NCBI RefSeq assembly: GCF_900104525.1
Contig: NZ_LT629711.1
Coordinates: 3,224,001-3,288,000 of the forward strand
From: Pedococcus dokdonensis
GTDB lineage: Bacteria; Actinomycetota; Actinomycetes; Actinomycetales; Dermatophilaceae
Direction: 5' to 3'
Length of the DNA: 64,000 bases
Shown: piece by piece, positions 26,668 to 35,817 of the stretch
Layout: every line of letters starts with the position of its first letter
How positions within the stretch are numbered: position 1 is the stretch's first letter
Notes under the pieces: model-generated
Told to the model about the DNA's origin: nothing
The model's input: only the letters and a program-made list of their open reading frames with translations
Database searches by the model: none
Translations under genes and position numbers: made by a program

Positions 26668-27827
26668 GGGCCCGGCCGAAAGATCCAGGTCCGCATCGCC
26701 ACGAACCGCAGCGCGGTCGACGCGACGGTGGCCAGGGCGACGGCCCCGGTCGCGACGAGGGGGGACGGGGCGGCGACCCAGAGGTGCAGCAGGCCGAGCG
26801 CGCCGGCCGTCAGCGACCAGGTCACCCCGAAGACCGCCAGGCCCTGGGCCTGCGACCGCAGCCGACCGAGACCCCCGCGGATGCCGAAGGTCCAGCGCCG
26901 GTTGAGGGCGGTGTTGGCGACGGTCGCGACCAGCAGCGCCACGAGGTTGGCCGTCTGGGTGGAGGCGAGGGTCGCCGCGAACAGCGCGAACAGGCCCAGA
27001 TGGAGCGCCGTGGAGACGACGCCGACTGCGGCGAACCGGCTCACCTGGCGCCAGGTGCCGCTGGTGGGGTGGTGCCGGCCGATCCGGGCGGCCACCTCGG
27101 CCACCGGGAGGCGCCCAGACGCCAACCCACGCCGCACCCGCAGCACCCCCCGCAGGTCGTCGAGAGCGGTGCCGACCACGTCGACCCGGGAGTCCGGGTC
27201 GTCGAACCAGTCGACCGGCACCTCGTGGATCCGCAGGCCGGACCGCTGTGCCAGCACCAGCAGCTCGGTGTCGAAGAACCAGGTCGGGTCCTCGACCAGC
27301 GGCAGCAGCTCGGCCGCGACATCGGCCCGGATCGCCTTGAAACCGCACTGCGCGTCGGTGAACCGGGCGCCCAGTGCGCCCTGGAGCACGAGGTTGTAGC
27401 AGCGCGAGATCACCTCCCGCTTCGCTCCGCGCACGACCCGCGAGCCGCGCGCCAACCGCGAGCCGATGGCCAGGTCGGAGTGCCCCGACATCAGCGGCGC
27501 GACCAGCGGCCACAGCGCGTCGAGGTCGGTCGACAGGTCGACGTCCAGGTAGGCGAGGATCGGCGCGTCCGACTCGAGCCACACCTGCTTGAGCGCCCGC
27601 CCCCGCCCCTTCTGCGGCAGCTGCGCGAGCGCGACGCCGGGGAGCTCGGCCACCAGCGCCGAGGCGACGGCGACCGTCGCGTCGGTGCTGGCATTGTCTG
27701 CCACCGTGATCCGGAACGGGTAGGGGAAGGTGTGCACCAGGTGGGCGTGCAGCCGGCGGACGCAGGCGGCGACCGTGTGCTGCTCGTTGTGGACGGGAAC
27801 GACGACATCGAGGACGGGGGCGGTCAT
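26562..27827 (-). CDS. GT2 glycosyltransferase fused to GtrA membrane domain
   Basis: 421 residues from ATG 27827. Residues ~5-240 are a family 2 glycosyltransferase of the polyprenyl-phosphate sugar synthase type: VVPVHNEQHTVAACV, ADNASTDATV, the metal-binding DVDLSTD and the QCGFKAI motif. Residues ~265-395 are a GtrA-like four-helix domain (RFAAVGVVSTALHLGLFAL, FGVTWSLTAGALGLL). It probably makes and/or flips a polyprenyl-phospho-sugar donor for the GT39 enzyme encoded 10 bases upstream. The tail after FRPGP is polar and Ser/Thr-rich and overlaps the convergent DUF4333-like gene, so it may be an unusual extension. Confidence 0.87.
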   Translation of the reverse strand: MTAPVLDVVVPVHNEQHTVAACVRRLHAHLVHTFPYPFRITVADNASTDATVAVASALVAELPGVALAQLPQKGRGRALKQVWLESDAPILAYLDVDLSTDLDALWPLVAPLMSGHSDLAIGSRLARGSRVVRGAKREVISRCYNLVLQGALGARFTDAQCGFKAIRADVAAELLPLVEDPTWFFDTELLVLAQRSGLRIHEVPVDWFDDPDSRVDVVGTALDDLRGVLRVRRGLASGRLPVAEVAARIGRHHPTSGTWRQVSRFAAVGVVSTALHLGLFALFAATLASTQTANLVALLVATVANTALNRRWTFGIRGGLGRLRSQAQGLAVFGVTWSLTAGALGLLHLWVAAPSPLVATGAVALATVASTALRFVAMRTWIFRPGPQYSVRTNVPSSSSNTTTPVQSNPSTEPWQTVTSP

Positions 27828-27837
27828 CGCGTCGGCC

Positions 27838-29871
27838 TCAGGTGGTCTGGGTCGTCGTCGAGGTGTCGGCCGAGCCGCTCCCGGACGCGAGTGGCTGGGT
27901 CAGGTCGTAGAACGTCGTCCCGCCGATGGTCACCTGCGTGTAGTTGGCCGCCACCCACTGCGAGATCTGCGAGCCGGTGCCCGAACCACCCATCCCGCCG
28001 CCCATCCCGCCCGGGCCTCCGCCCGACCCGCTCGCCAGCAGGTAGTGGATGTCCCCGTCGGCGACGTACTGCTGGAACTGGGCCAGGGTCGGGCTCGGGT
28101 CGCTGCCGTTGAAGCCACCGATGGCCATCACGGGCAGCCGGGTGCCGAGCTGGATCCCGGCTGCGTTCTGCGAGCCGATCGCCGCGGCGACCCACCGGTA
28201 CGAGCCGGCGTCGGCCGACAGGGCCGAGACGACCTCGGTGTTGGGGGTCGTGGCGTCGAGCAGGCCGCCCATCCCGCCGCCCGTGCGCGTCCCGCCGGCG
28301 CCACCCGGGCCACCGCCCGGCATACCTCCACCGCGGCCGCCGGCCACGGTCGGACCGGCTGTCACGATCGACCCGGTGTGGGCGGTGCCCACGGTCTGCA
28401 CGCTGTAGGCGGCCGGGCCGGCCAGTGCGGCGACGAGCGCGCCGGCGACGACGACCGGCACGAACCGGCGGTGCAGCTGGGTGATCGCGAGCAGTAGGAG
28501 CGCGCTGGCCAGGCCGAGCACGAGGACCGTGATGCGCAGCCAGCTCTGCCAGTCGCTGCGGGACAAGAGGATGAACGACCAGGTCGCGGCCGCGGCGGTC
28601 GCCGCAGCAAGGGCGATCGAGCCGACGGCGCTGTGCCGCCGCTCCCACGCCTCGGCGGCACCCATGCCGACCAGTGCTGCGATCGAGGGCGCCAGCGCGA
28701 CCGTGTAGTACTCGTGGAAGATGCCGGCCATCAGCGAGAACGTCACCATCGTGACGAGCAGCCAACCGCCCCAGACCAGGTATGCCGCGCGGCGGGCATC
28801 CGTGCGCGGCGCGCGTCCGCGCAGGTATACGCCGACGGCCAGGAGGATGAGCGCCGAGGGGATCAGCCAGGAGATCTGGCCGCCGATGGAGGAGCTGAAC
28901 ATCCGACCCAGGCCGGTGGTGCCCCAGCCGTTGCCACCGCCGACCGAGCCGGTCTCGTCTCCGCTGATCCGGCCGAGGCCGTTGTAGCCGAACGTGACGG
29001 ACAGGAACGAGTTGTCCTGCGAGCCGCCGATGTAGGGGCGCAGGCTCGCCGGGACGAGCTCGACGATCGCGACCCACCAGCCGGCTGACAGGACCATCGA
29101 GGCGACCCCGATGAGCGCGCCGGTGATCCGGCGGCGCAGCGTGGTGTTCGCGAAGAGCAGGTAGGCGAGCCCGAACGCGGGCACGACGAGGAGCACCTGG
29201 AGGGCCTTGGTGAGGAAGCCGAGACCGATGAAGACACCGACGACCGCGAACCACCTGGCCGAACCCTGTTCGATCGACCTCATCGTGGCCCAGGCGCCGA
29301 GGGCCATGAGCAGCACGAGCAGCGCGTCGGGGTTGTTGAACCGGAACATGAGGACGGCCACCGGCGTGAGCGCCATGACCGCACCGCCGATGAGACCGGC
29401 TGCGGCGCCGAAGTGACGCTTGACGGTCGCGTGGACGACGCCGACCGTGGCGACCCCCATCAGCACCTCGGGCAGCAGGATGCTGAACGAGCTGAGCCCC
29501 AGCACCCGGACCGACAGCGCCATCACCCAGAGGGAGGCCGGTGGCTTGTCGACGGTGATCGAGTTGCCGGCGTCGGAGGAGCCGTAGAAGAACGCCTTCC
29601 AGCTGTCGCTGCCGGCCTGGACGGCCGCGGAGTAGAACGAGTTGGCGTAGCCGTTGGCGGTGAGGTCGTAGAGGTAGAAGAGGGCCGTCGCGAGGAGCAG
29701 GCCGAGGAGGGCGGGTCGGGCCCACACCGGGTCGCCGGCCGGACCGCGCCACAGGCGCTGGATCCGGTTCGGTGTCGTCGGTGCGGCCGGACCTGCCTGG
29801 GTGGGAGCGGTGGCGTGAGCGGGCCGCGCGGGCCGACCAGCGGCGTCGCGGTGGAGGGTCATCGTGTCCAT
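27838..29871 (-). CDS. GT39/ArnT-like polytopic glycosyltransferase
   Basis: 677 residues from ATG 29871 (AGGGG just upstream; ATG 29862 is an alternative). After a ~55-residue cytosolic tail the protein has about 12 membrane helices. The first outside loop after helix 1 holds the acidic-site region typical of GT-C enzymes (NSITVDKPPASLW). The C-terminal ~190 residues form an extracellular domain broken by Gly-rich tracts (MPGGGPGGAGG, GGGPGGMGGGMGG). Such proteins use polyprenyl-phospho-sugars to glycosylate envelope proteins or polymers. Upstream on the same strand is the two-component system; downstream is the GT2-GtrA gene. Confidence 0.85.
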   Translation of the reverse strand: MDTMTLHRDAAGRPARPAHATAPTQAGPAAPTTPNRIQRLWRGPAGDPVWARPALLGLLLATALFYLYDLTANGYANSFYSAAVQAGSDSWKAFFYGSSDAGNSITVDKPPASLWVMALSVRVLGLSSFSILLPEVLMGVATVGVVHATVKRHFGAAAGLIGGAVMALTPVAVLMFRFNNPDALLVLLMALGAWATMRSIEQGSARWFAVVGVFIGLGFLTKALQVLLVVPAFGLAYLLFANTTLRRRITGALIGVASMVLSAGWWVAIVELVPASLRPYIGGSQDNSFLSVTFGYNGLGRISGDETGSVGGGNGWGTTGLGRMFSSSIGGQISWLIPSALILLAVGVYLRGRAPRTDARRAAYLVWGGWLLVTMVTFSLMAGIFHEYYTVALAPSIAALVGMGAAEAWERRHSAVGSIALAAATAAAATWSFILLSRSDWQSWLRITVLVLGLASALLLLAITQLHRRFVPVVVAGALVAALAGPAAYSVQTVGTAHTGSIVTAGPTVAGGRGGGMPGGGPGGAGGTRTGGGMGGLLDATTPNTEVVSALSADAGSYRWVAAAIGSQNAAGIQLGTRLPVMAIGGFNGSDPSPTLAQFQQYVADGDIHYLLASGSGGGPGGMGGGMGGSGTGSQISQWVAANYTQVTIGGTTFYDLTQPLASGSGSADTSTTTQTT

Positions 29872-30034
29872 GCCCCTACCGTCCGGGCCACCCCTGTGCG
29901 GTCCCTGTGGCACCCCTGAGGCGGCCCGATGAGCGGCTGGTCGCCCCACTCGTTGCGCTCAGGTCGTCACGGAACCCGCGAGTCGGCACTCCCGTGACCA
30001 CCAGAACGCAACACGTGCGGGAGGGATACCCGGG

Positions 30035-31501
30035 TCAGGCGGGGAGCAGGACCGTGAAGGTCGTGTCGCCCGGGCTCGAGCGCAGCTCGACGTCGCCACC
30101 GTGGGACTTGGCGACCGCATCGACGATCGAGAGCCCCAGCCCGGTGGAGCCAGCGGCGCGGTTGCGCGAGTCGTCGCCACGGGTGAACCGCTGGAACACG
30201 TTGCGCTGCAACGCCTCCGGCACGCCGGGCCCGTCGTCCGTGACACTGAGCCGTACCCACCGGCCATCGGGCTTGACCGACGTCACGACGCGCGTGCCGG
30301 CCGGGGTGTGGGTGCGGGCGTTGGCGAGCAGGTTGGCAACCACTTGGTGCAGCCGCGCGGAGTCGCCGGTGACCTCGACCGGCTCGTCGGGCAGGTCCAG
30401 CTCCCAGCGGTGGTCCGGCGAGGCCGCGTGCGCGTCGCTGACCGCGTCCATGGCGAGCAGCGAGAGGTCCACCGGTTCGCGGTCGAGCGGCCGACCGGCA
30501 TCGAGCCGAGCCAGCAGCAGCAGGTCCTCGACGAGTCCCTGCATCCGCAACGCCTCGGACTCGACGCGCGACAGCGCGTGGGTGACCGACGCGGGCACCG
30601 GCTCGCGCTCGCGACGGGACAGCTCGGCATACCCACGGATCGAGGCGAGGGGGGTGCGGAGCTCGTGCGAGGCGTCCGCGACGAACTGGCGCACCCGTTG
30701 CTCGCTGTCGTGGCGTGACTGCAGCGCGCCCTCGACGTTGTCGAGCATGTTGTTGATCGCGAGCCCGACCTGCCCGACCTCGGTGCGGGGGTCGGCGTCG
30801 GTGTCGGGGACGCGCTCTGCGAGGGCGACGGCGCCGGAGTCCAGCTTGAGGGTGGAGACCTGGGTGGCGGTGTGCGCGACCCGTTGCAGCGGAGCGAGGT
30901 TGCGGCGCACCAGCCAGAGCCCGCCGGCCGAGACGAGGATGAAACCCACGATGGTGCCGCCGGCGATGAGGGTGATGACCTGGCTGACGGTCCCGGTGAC
31001 GCTCTCCATGGGGAGGCCGGAGATCACCGTCCGACCCTGGCGGTCGACGGCGGCCACCACCCGGTAGGTGCCGAGCGACTCCACCTCGACGGTCCGCGGT
31101 GACGGCCCGATGCTCGCCGCGTTGAGGGCCTCGATCTGCTCCTCGCTGAGGGTGCCCGAGGTCTGTCCCTTGTCGTAGTAGCTGCTCACGACGGTGCCGT
31201 TGGACAGCACCAGGCTCATCCACCCGCCCGCTCCGCCGGGGGGAGCGCCGACCGGCCGCCGGTCGCCGTCGCCATCGGGTCCGCCGCCGGGGCCCCCCAC
31301 CAGCCGCTGCGAGATGGCGACCACGTCGGCGTCGAGACGGTCGGTGAGGAAGCCGCGCAACAGCACCACGGTCAGTGACGACGTGGCAAGCGTGACGGCC
31401 AGGAAGAGCCCGACGACGGTCGCGACGAGCTTGGTGCTCAGCGACCAGGTGACCGGGTTGAGGTGGGAGCGGGCCGAGCCCGCGGCTGCGGCGGGGGTCA
31501 T
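30035..31501 (-). CDS. Sensor histidine kinase
   Basis: 488 residues from ATG 31501, which overlaps the response regulator stop by 4 bases. Two membrane helices (LVATVVGLFLAVTLATSSL and VITLIAGGTIVGFILVSAG) bracket a ~125-residue extracellular sensor containing a Gly/Pro/Asp-rich stretch. A HAMP linker, HisKA box (DASHELRTPLASIRGYAEL, phospho-His in SHELRTP), N box (VANLLANARTHT), G1 (DDGPGVP) and G2 (GLGLSIV) follow. It phosphorylates the adjacent OmpR-type regulator. The signal is unknown; the downstream glycosyltransferases suggest an envelope role. Confidence 0.93.
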   Translation of the reverse strand: MTPAAAAGSARSHLNPVTWSLSTKLVATVVGLFLAVTLATSSLTVVLLRGFLTDRLDADVVAISQRLVGGPGGGPDGDGDRRPVGAPPGGAGGWMSLVLSNGTVVSSYYDKGQTSGTLSEEQIEALNAASIGPSPRTVEVESLGTYRVVAAVDRQGRTVISGLPMESVTGTVSQVITLIAGGTIVGFILVSAGGLWLVRRNLAPLQRVAHTATQVSTLKLDSGAVALAERVPDTDADPRTEVGQVGLAINNMLDNVEGALQSRHDSEQRVRQFVADASHELRTPLASIRGYAELSRREREPVPASVTHALSRVESEALRMQGLVEDLLLLARLDAGRPLDREPVDLSLLAMDAVSDAHAASPDHRWELDLPDEPVEVTGDSARLHQVVANLLANARTHTPAGTRVVTSVKPDGRWVRLSVTDDGPGVPEALQRNVFQRFTRGDDSRNRAAGSTGLGLSIVDAVAKSHGGDVELRSSPGDTTFTVLLPA

Positions 31502-32232
31502 GGGGCGGGCTTGAGGACGTACCCGACCCCACGCATGGTGTGGATCATCGGCTCTCGGCCGGCGTCGATCTTCTTGCGCAGGTAGGAGATGTAGAGCTCG
31601 ACGACGTTCGCCTGGCCACCGAAGTCGTAGTTCCAGACCCGGTCGAGGATCTGCGCCTTGGACAGCACGCGCTTGGGGTTGCGCATGAGGTAGCGCAGCA
31701 GCTCGAACTCGGTGGCCGTGAGGTTGATCTGCTCGCCGCCGCGGCTCACCTCGTGGCTGTCCTCGTCCATGCTGAGGTCGCCCACGACCAGGACCGAGTC
31801 GGACTGGTCGGTCACGACTGCGGTGCGGCGCATCAGTGCGCGGAGGCGGGCCACGACCTCCTCGAGGCTGAACGGCTTGGTGACGTAGTCGTCGCCGCCG
31901 GCGGTGAGCCCGGCGACCCGGTCCTCGACCGCGTCCTTCGCGGTCAGGAAGAGGACCGGCACGTTGGGGTTGTCGCCGCGCATCCGGCGCAGCACCTCGA
32001 GGCCGTCGAAGTCGGGGAGCATCATGTCGAGGGCGACGGCGTCGGGCTGGAACTCCCGAGCCGCGCGCACGGCGGCGACGCCGGTGGCGGCGGTCCGGAC
32101 CTCCCACCCCTCGTAGCGCAGCGCCATCCCGAGCAGCTCGGTGAGGTTGTTCTCGTCGTCGACGACGAGCACGCGGACGGGGGAGCCGTCGAGGCGCTGG
32201 AGCTTGGCGGAGGAGGACTGCTGCGTGTTCAT
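31498..32232 (-). CDS. OmpR/PhoB-family response regulator
   Basis: 244 residues from ATG 32232. Receiver domain residues ~20-135 with the acidic pair DDE, phospho-acceptor Asp in ALDMMLPDFDG, and conserved Lys in FLTAKDAVEDR. Winged-helix DNA-binding domain at residues ~150-240 (LTATEFELLRYLMRNPKRVLSK, then VVELYISYLRKKID, GVGYVLK). Start chosen at MNTQQ; five residues upstream an in-frame ATG also exists. Forms an operon with the kinase (ATGA overlap) and may control the GT39/GT2 genes downstream. Confidence 0.94.
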   Translation of the reverse strand: MNTQQSSSAKLQRLDGSPVRVLVVDDENNLTELLGMALRYEGWEVRTAATGVAAVRAAREFQPDAVALDMMLPDFDGLEVLRRMRGDNPNVPVLFLTAKDAVEDRVAGLTAGGDDYVTKPFSLEEVVARLRALMRRTAVVTDQSDSVLVVGDLSMDEDSHEVSRGGEQINLTATEFELLRYLMRNPKRVLSKAQILDRVWNYDFGGQANVVELYISYLRKKIDAGREPMIHTMRGVGYVLKPAP

Positions 32233-32338
32233 GCTCCTAGGAAACACCCGCGACCTTGTGCCCCAGCCGCACCGCTCCTGTGTGGTTCCTGTGAGCGCTC
32301 TGTGGCCGAGGTCGTGCGCGGCAGGGATACTCGGTCAC

Positions 32339-32809
32339 GTGACGACCAGTGGCGACGACGTCAGGTCGCACCCCGAGCGGTATCGCGTCGGGCGGGGTGA
32401 GCAGGGTGTGCTCACCGTGCAGCCCTACAAGGACGAGCTCCTGCCGTTGTGGCGGTTCCGCACCCCAGACGTCGCGCAGGAGAGTGCGATGGCCCTGCGG
32501 GCGGCCTTCGACCGCTACCTGGCGGACGGTGACCTCGTGGGCGCGGACATGGCGCGCAAGTACCTGCAGATGGGCTTCACGCGGGCCCGGCGCTACGCCA
32601 ACCACCCCGGGGGCCGCAAGTACGACGGCCCCGTGCCTGCCGGTCGCCGGGGTCAGAGCGGAGCGCACGGCAGGCGTGAGCTCCCGCGAGGTCCGCAGGA
32701 CCCGGTCAAGGCCGAGTCGGCCCGCATCTTCAAGGTCGCCTGGGACGCGGTGGAGCAGGTCGAGGAGTACACCTCCTGGCGGTCCGCCCACAAACGGGCC
32801 CACGGCTAG
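32339..32809 (+). CDS. DUF4385 family protein
   Basis: 156 residues from GTG 32339. Short basic protein with the DUF4385 pattern: FRTPDVAQESA, LVGADMARKYLQMGFTRARR, YANHPGGRKY and a C-terminal KVAWDAVEQVEEY. The family occurs in bacteria and phages and has no assigned function. No signal peptide or membrane segment. Divergent from the response regulator gene. Confidence 0.8.
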   Translation: MTTSGDDVRSHPERYRVGRGEQGVLTVQPYKDELLPLWRFRTPDVAQESAMALRAAFDRYLADGDLVGADMARKYLQMGFTRARRYANHPGGRKYDGPVPAGRRGQSGAHGRRELPRGPQDPVKAESARIFKVAWDAVEQVEEYTSWRSAHKRAHG

Positions 32810-32909
32810 TCGCGAAGCCTCAGTCGTCCGACACCTCCTGCACAGCGCGGCCACAGCGTGGGACCCGAAGGTCGGAGTCGACCACCTCGACACCCACGAT
32901 GGAGCGACG

Positions 32910-33371
32910 ATGACCACCTCCCGCACCGACGAGCCCACCGACCACCTCGCATGGGCCCGGACCGAGACCCAGACCATGCCGGGTGCCGTGTCGGCCGAGT
33001 CCGCGCCGGCCACGGCACCGGCGCTCAACCCGCCCCCGTGGAGCGGGCGCAAGACCGCCATCGCTGCCGCGCTCGCGATCGGGTTCAGCTCGATGGGTGC
33101 GGTGGCTGCTGCGGCGGCACTCCCCGAGGGGACGACGCAGGGCGGCCAGGTGCAGCAGGGCGGGTTCGGGCCGGGCGGCCGACAGGGCGGCTTCGGCCCC
33201 CAGGGCGGCTTCGGGCCCCAGGGCGGGTTCGGTCAGCAGGGCACCCAGCAGGGCACGCAGCAGGGCGGCACCTCCCAGCTCCCCGGCGGACAGCTGCCGC
33301 AAGGGCCGGGGCAGGGTGTCCCCGGTCAGTCGCAACCCGTCCCGAGCGACCCGAACGCGAGCACGACGTGA
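32910..33371 (+). CDS. Membrane-anchored Gly/Gln-rich low-complexity protein
   Basis: 153 residues from ATG 32910. A polar N-terminus is followed by one hydrophobic segment (TAIAAALAIGFSSMGAVAAA, residues ~50-72) and an extracytoplasmic tail of imperfect GGFGPQ and TQQG repeats (residues ~75-130). No family recognised. The composition resembles the Gly-rich tracts in the nearby GT39 protein. It may be a cell-surface or secreted polymer-like protein; function unknown. Confidence 0.65.
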   Translation: MTTSRTDEPTDHLAWARTETQTMPGAVSAESAPATAPALNPPPWSGRKTAIAAALAIGFSSMGAVAAAAALPEGTTQGGQVQQGGFGPGGRQGGFGPQGGFGPQGGFGQQGTQQGTQQGGTSQLPGGQLPQGPGQGVPGQSQPVPSDPNASTT

Positions 33372-33561
33372 TCCACGTCGGCATCCTGCCCCGACACCAG
33401 CTGGCGCGGTGGACGCGAACCAGGCACGCGGCATACCAGCGGCGCACGGCGAGCGGGGCGCAGCTTGAACCGTTGCCCCGCAAGGACTTCAGCGCCATCC
33501 CGGTGTGTGGCTCGGTGCGCCCGTCATCCTCGCAGCGACGGCTGGCGGACCGCGCCTGACC

Positions 33562-34605
33562 TCAGGGGCGGATCTCCCCGGAGCCTCGCTCGACGAGCTC
33601 GGGGGCGAGCACCACGTGGCGCGGCGGAGACGTGTCGCCGTCGATCCGGGCGAAGAGCCGCTGCGCCACCTCGGCCCCGATCGCGCCGACGTTCTGTCGG
33701 ACCACGGTGAGTGGCGGGTCGACGATGTCGGCCAGCGGGAAGTCGTCGAAGCCGACGACCGCGATCTGTCCGGCCTTGCCGAGCCGGTGCAGGGCGCGGA
33801 TCGTGCCCACTGCCAACGAGTTTCGCGCCGCGAAGATGGCTGTCGGTGGCTCCGGCAGCTCGAGCAGGCGGGTGACGGCGGCCTCGGCGTCCTCGGGCGA
33901 GCGCACCGAGGTGTTGACGAGCGCAGGGTGGAGCGGGATGTGTCGTGCGTTCATGGCGGCCTCGAAGCCCTCGAGCCGCAGCCGGGCCGTCTGGATGCTC
34001 GGCAGGTCGCCGAGGAACGCGATCCGCCGGTGCCCGTGCGCCACCAGGTGGTAGACCGCGAGCCGCGAGCCGCGCGCGTTGTCGACGGTCACCGAGTCGG
34101 TGTCCACGCCGTTGGGGCGTCGGTCGACGAAGACGATCGGCAGGCCGCTGCGCAGGTCGTCGGCGAGGTAGTCGTGCCGGTCCGTCGCCGGCATGAGGAG
34201 GAGCCCGTCGACACGACGCCGCACCAGACCCTCGACCAGGGTCCGCTCGCGCTCCGGCTCCTCGTCGAGGCTCGACGCGACGATGACCACGTCGCGGTCC
34301 CGCGCCGCGTCCTCGAGGCTGCGCAGGAGGCTGGACGAGAACGAGTTGCTGATGTCCTGGAGCAGCGCCCCGACCATGGCGGTCTTGCCGTGCCCGCGTC
34401 GCAGGTTGCTCGCGGCGAGGTTGTGGCGGTAGCCGAGCTGGGCGACCGCGCGCTCGACCCTCGTGACGACGTCGCTGGAGACGCCGGGCTCGCGGTTGAC
34501 CACCCGCGAGACCGTCTTCAGGCTGACCCCGGCGAGAGCAGCAACCTCCCGCATGGTGGCGCGGGGGCGTCGGCCACTGGCCCCTGACAACGATGTCACG
34601 ATCAC
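33562..34605 (-). CDS. LacI-family transcriptional repressor
   Basis: 347 residues from GTG 34605 (a second GTG lies 6 bases downstream). The LacI helix-turn-helix and hinge are at residues ~16-70 (TMREVAALAGVSLKTVSRVV, then LRRGHGKTAMVG), followed by the periplasmic-binding-like sugar domain (GLPIVFVDRRP, IAVVGFDDFPLADIVDPPLT). It is divergent from a fructose-type ABC operon and should repress it until sugar binds. Two TGACAACG-TGTCA palindromes lie at its own start and in front of the ABC operon. Confidence 0.93.
   Translation of the reverse strand: MIVTSLSGASGRRPRATMREVAALAGVSLKTVSRVVNREPGVSSDVVTRVERAVAQLGYRHNLAASNLRRGHGKTAMVGALLQDISNSFSSSLLRSLEDAARDRDVVIVASSLDEEPERERTLVEGLVRRRVDGLLLMPATDRHDYLADDLRSGLPIVFVDRRPNGVDTDSVTVDNARGSRLAVYHLVAHGHRRIAFLGDLPSIQTARLRLEGFEAAMNARHIPLHPALVNTSVRSPEDAEAAVTRLLELPEPPTAIFAARNSLAVGTIRALHRLGKAGQIAVVGFDDFPLADIVDPPLTVVRQNVGAIGAEVAQRLFARIDGDTSPPRHVVLAPELVERGSGEIRP
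34585..34598. promoter_or_regulatory. LacI operator 1 (within the lacI start)
   Basis: TGACAACGATGTCA, one mismatch from a perfect palindrome and nearly identical to operator 2, 79 bases away. It overlaps the first codons of the repressor gene, so binding would block its own transcription or elongation. Confidence 0.8.
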
Positions 34606-34663
34606 GGGAGCAGTTGTACAGGAACCGTTGACAAAAGCACAAGCAAGGGGCTACAAACTTCCT

Positions 34664-34677
34664 TGACAACGTTGTCA
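34664..34677. promoter_or_regulatory. LacI operator 2 (ABC operon promoter)
   Basis: TGACAACGTTGTCA, a perfect 14-bp palindrome with the central CG typical of LacI-family sites. It overlaps a TTGACA hexamer at 34663-34668 that may be the -35 box of the ABC operon. The binding-protein gene starts 34 bases downstream. Confidence 0.88.
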
Positions 34678-34711
34678 CGCGGCACTGCTGCCGCTCGAGA
34701 TGGGAGACCTC

Positions 34712-35815
34712 ATGCCTCACAGCACCCTGCAGACCCCCACGTTCCGCCGCACTGTAGCGGTGACCCTCGCCGCCGCGACCGCGCTGGCCCTCGGCGCCTG
34801 CAACCGAGGCGGCGCCGACACGACCGGCGGAGGCGGAGAGGCCACGGTGGGCATCGCCCTCATCACCAAGGACTCCTCCAACCCGTTCTTCGTGGCGATG
34901 CAGAAGGGCGGAAGGGCCGACGCGGCCAAGAACAACGTCAAGCTGACCGTCGCCTCCGGCAAGAAGGAGGGCGACGACCAGGGCCAGATCGATGCGATCG
35001 AGCAGTCCATCGCCCGCGGCGACAAGGGCATCCTCATCACCCCGATGAGCACGGGGGTGAACGCCGCGATCAAGAAGGCGCGGGACGCCGGCCTCTTCGT
35101 GATCGCGCTCGACACGCCGCCGGACCCGCCCAGCACCGTGGACATCACCTTTGCGACCAACAACCGCAACGCCGGCAAGCTCGACGGTCAGTGGGCCGCT
35201 GCCCAGCTGGACGGCAAGCCGGCGGTGATCGCGCTGCTCGACCTCTTCGACGACAAGATCGTGTCGGTCGACTACAACCGTGACCAGGGCTTCCTCGAGG
35301 GCATGGGCATCGACGTGGCCGACGGCAAGAAGAACGGCGACGAGGCCAAGACCGGCAAGTACACCGGTGGCAAGGGCGGCGACTACACGATCGTGTGCAA
35401 CGAGGCCGGTGAGGGCGCCGAGGACGGTGGCCGCTCGGCCATGGAGAAGTGCCTGGCCAAGAACCCCAACATCAACCTGGTCTACACGATCAACGAGCCG
35501 ACGGCTGTCGGCGCGAACGCTGCGCTCAAGGCGGCCGGCAAGACCGCCCTCATCGTGTCCGTCGACGGTGGCTGTGCCGGTGTCAGCAGCGTGAAGAGCG
35601 GGGTCATCGGTGCGACCGCCCAGCAGTACCCGCTGAAGATGGCCACGCTCGGCATGGAGGCCATCGCCAAGATCGCCCGCGGTGGCGAGAAGCCGCAGGT
35701 GTCGCCCGGGCTCGACTTCTTCGACACCGGCGTCGCGCTGGTCACCGACAAGAAGGCCGACGGCGTGGAGAGCATCACCTCCGACGAGGGCTCCAAGATC
35801 TGCTGGGGCAACTGA
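34712..35815 (+). CDS. frcB: Sugar ABC transporter binding lipoprotein (FrcB-like)
   Basis: 367 residues from ATG 34712 (GGGAG upstream). Lipoprotein signal with lipobox LALGAC. Type I periplasmic binding fold: IALITKDSSNPFFVAMQKGG, GDKGILITPMSTGV, FVIALDTPPDP, FATNNRNAGKL, which closely follow fructose-binding FrcB proteins. It captures a sugar, probably fructose or a related pentose/hexose, outside the membrane and delivers it to the permease encoded 2 bases after its stop. Under the LacI regulator through operator 2. Confidence 0.85.
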   Translation: MPHSTLQTPTFRRTVAVTLAAATALALGACNRGGADTTGGGGEATVGIALITKDSSNPFFVAMQKGGRADAAKNNVKLTVASGKKEGDDQGQIDAIEQSIARGDKGILITPMSTGVNAAIKKARDAGLFVIALDTPPDPPSTVDITFATNNRNAGKLDGQWAAAQLDGKPAVIALLDLFDDKIVSVDYNRDQGFLEGMGIDVADGKKNGDEAKTGKYTGGKGGDYTIVCNEAGEGAEDGGRSAMEKCLAKNPNINLVYTINEPTAVGANAALKAAGKTALIVSVDGGCAGVSSVKSGVIGATAQQYPLKMATLGMEAIAKIARGGEKPQVSPGLDFFDTGVALVTDKKADGVESITSDEGSKICWGN

Positions 35816-35817
35816 CC

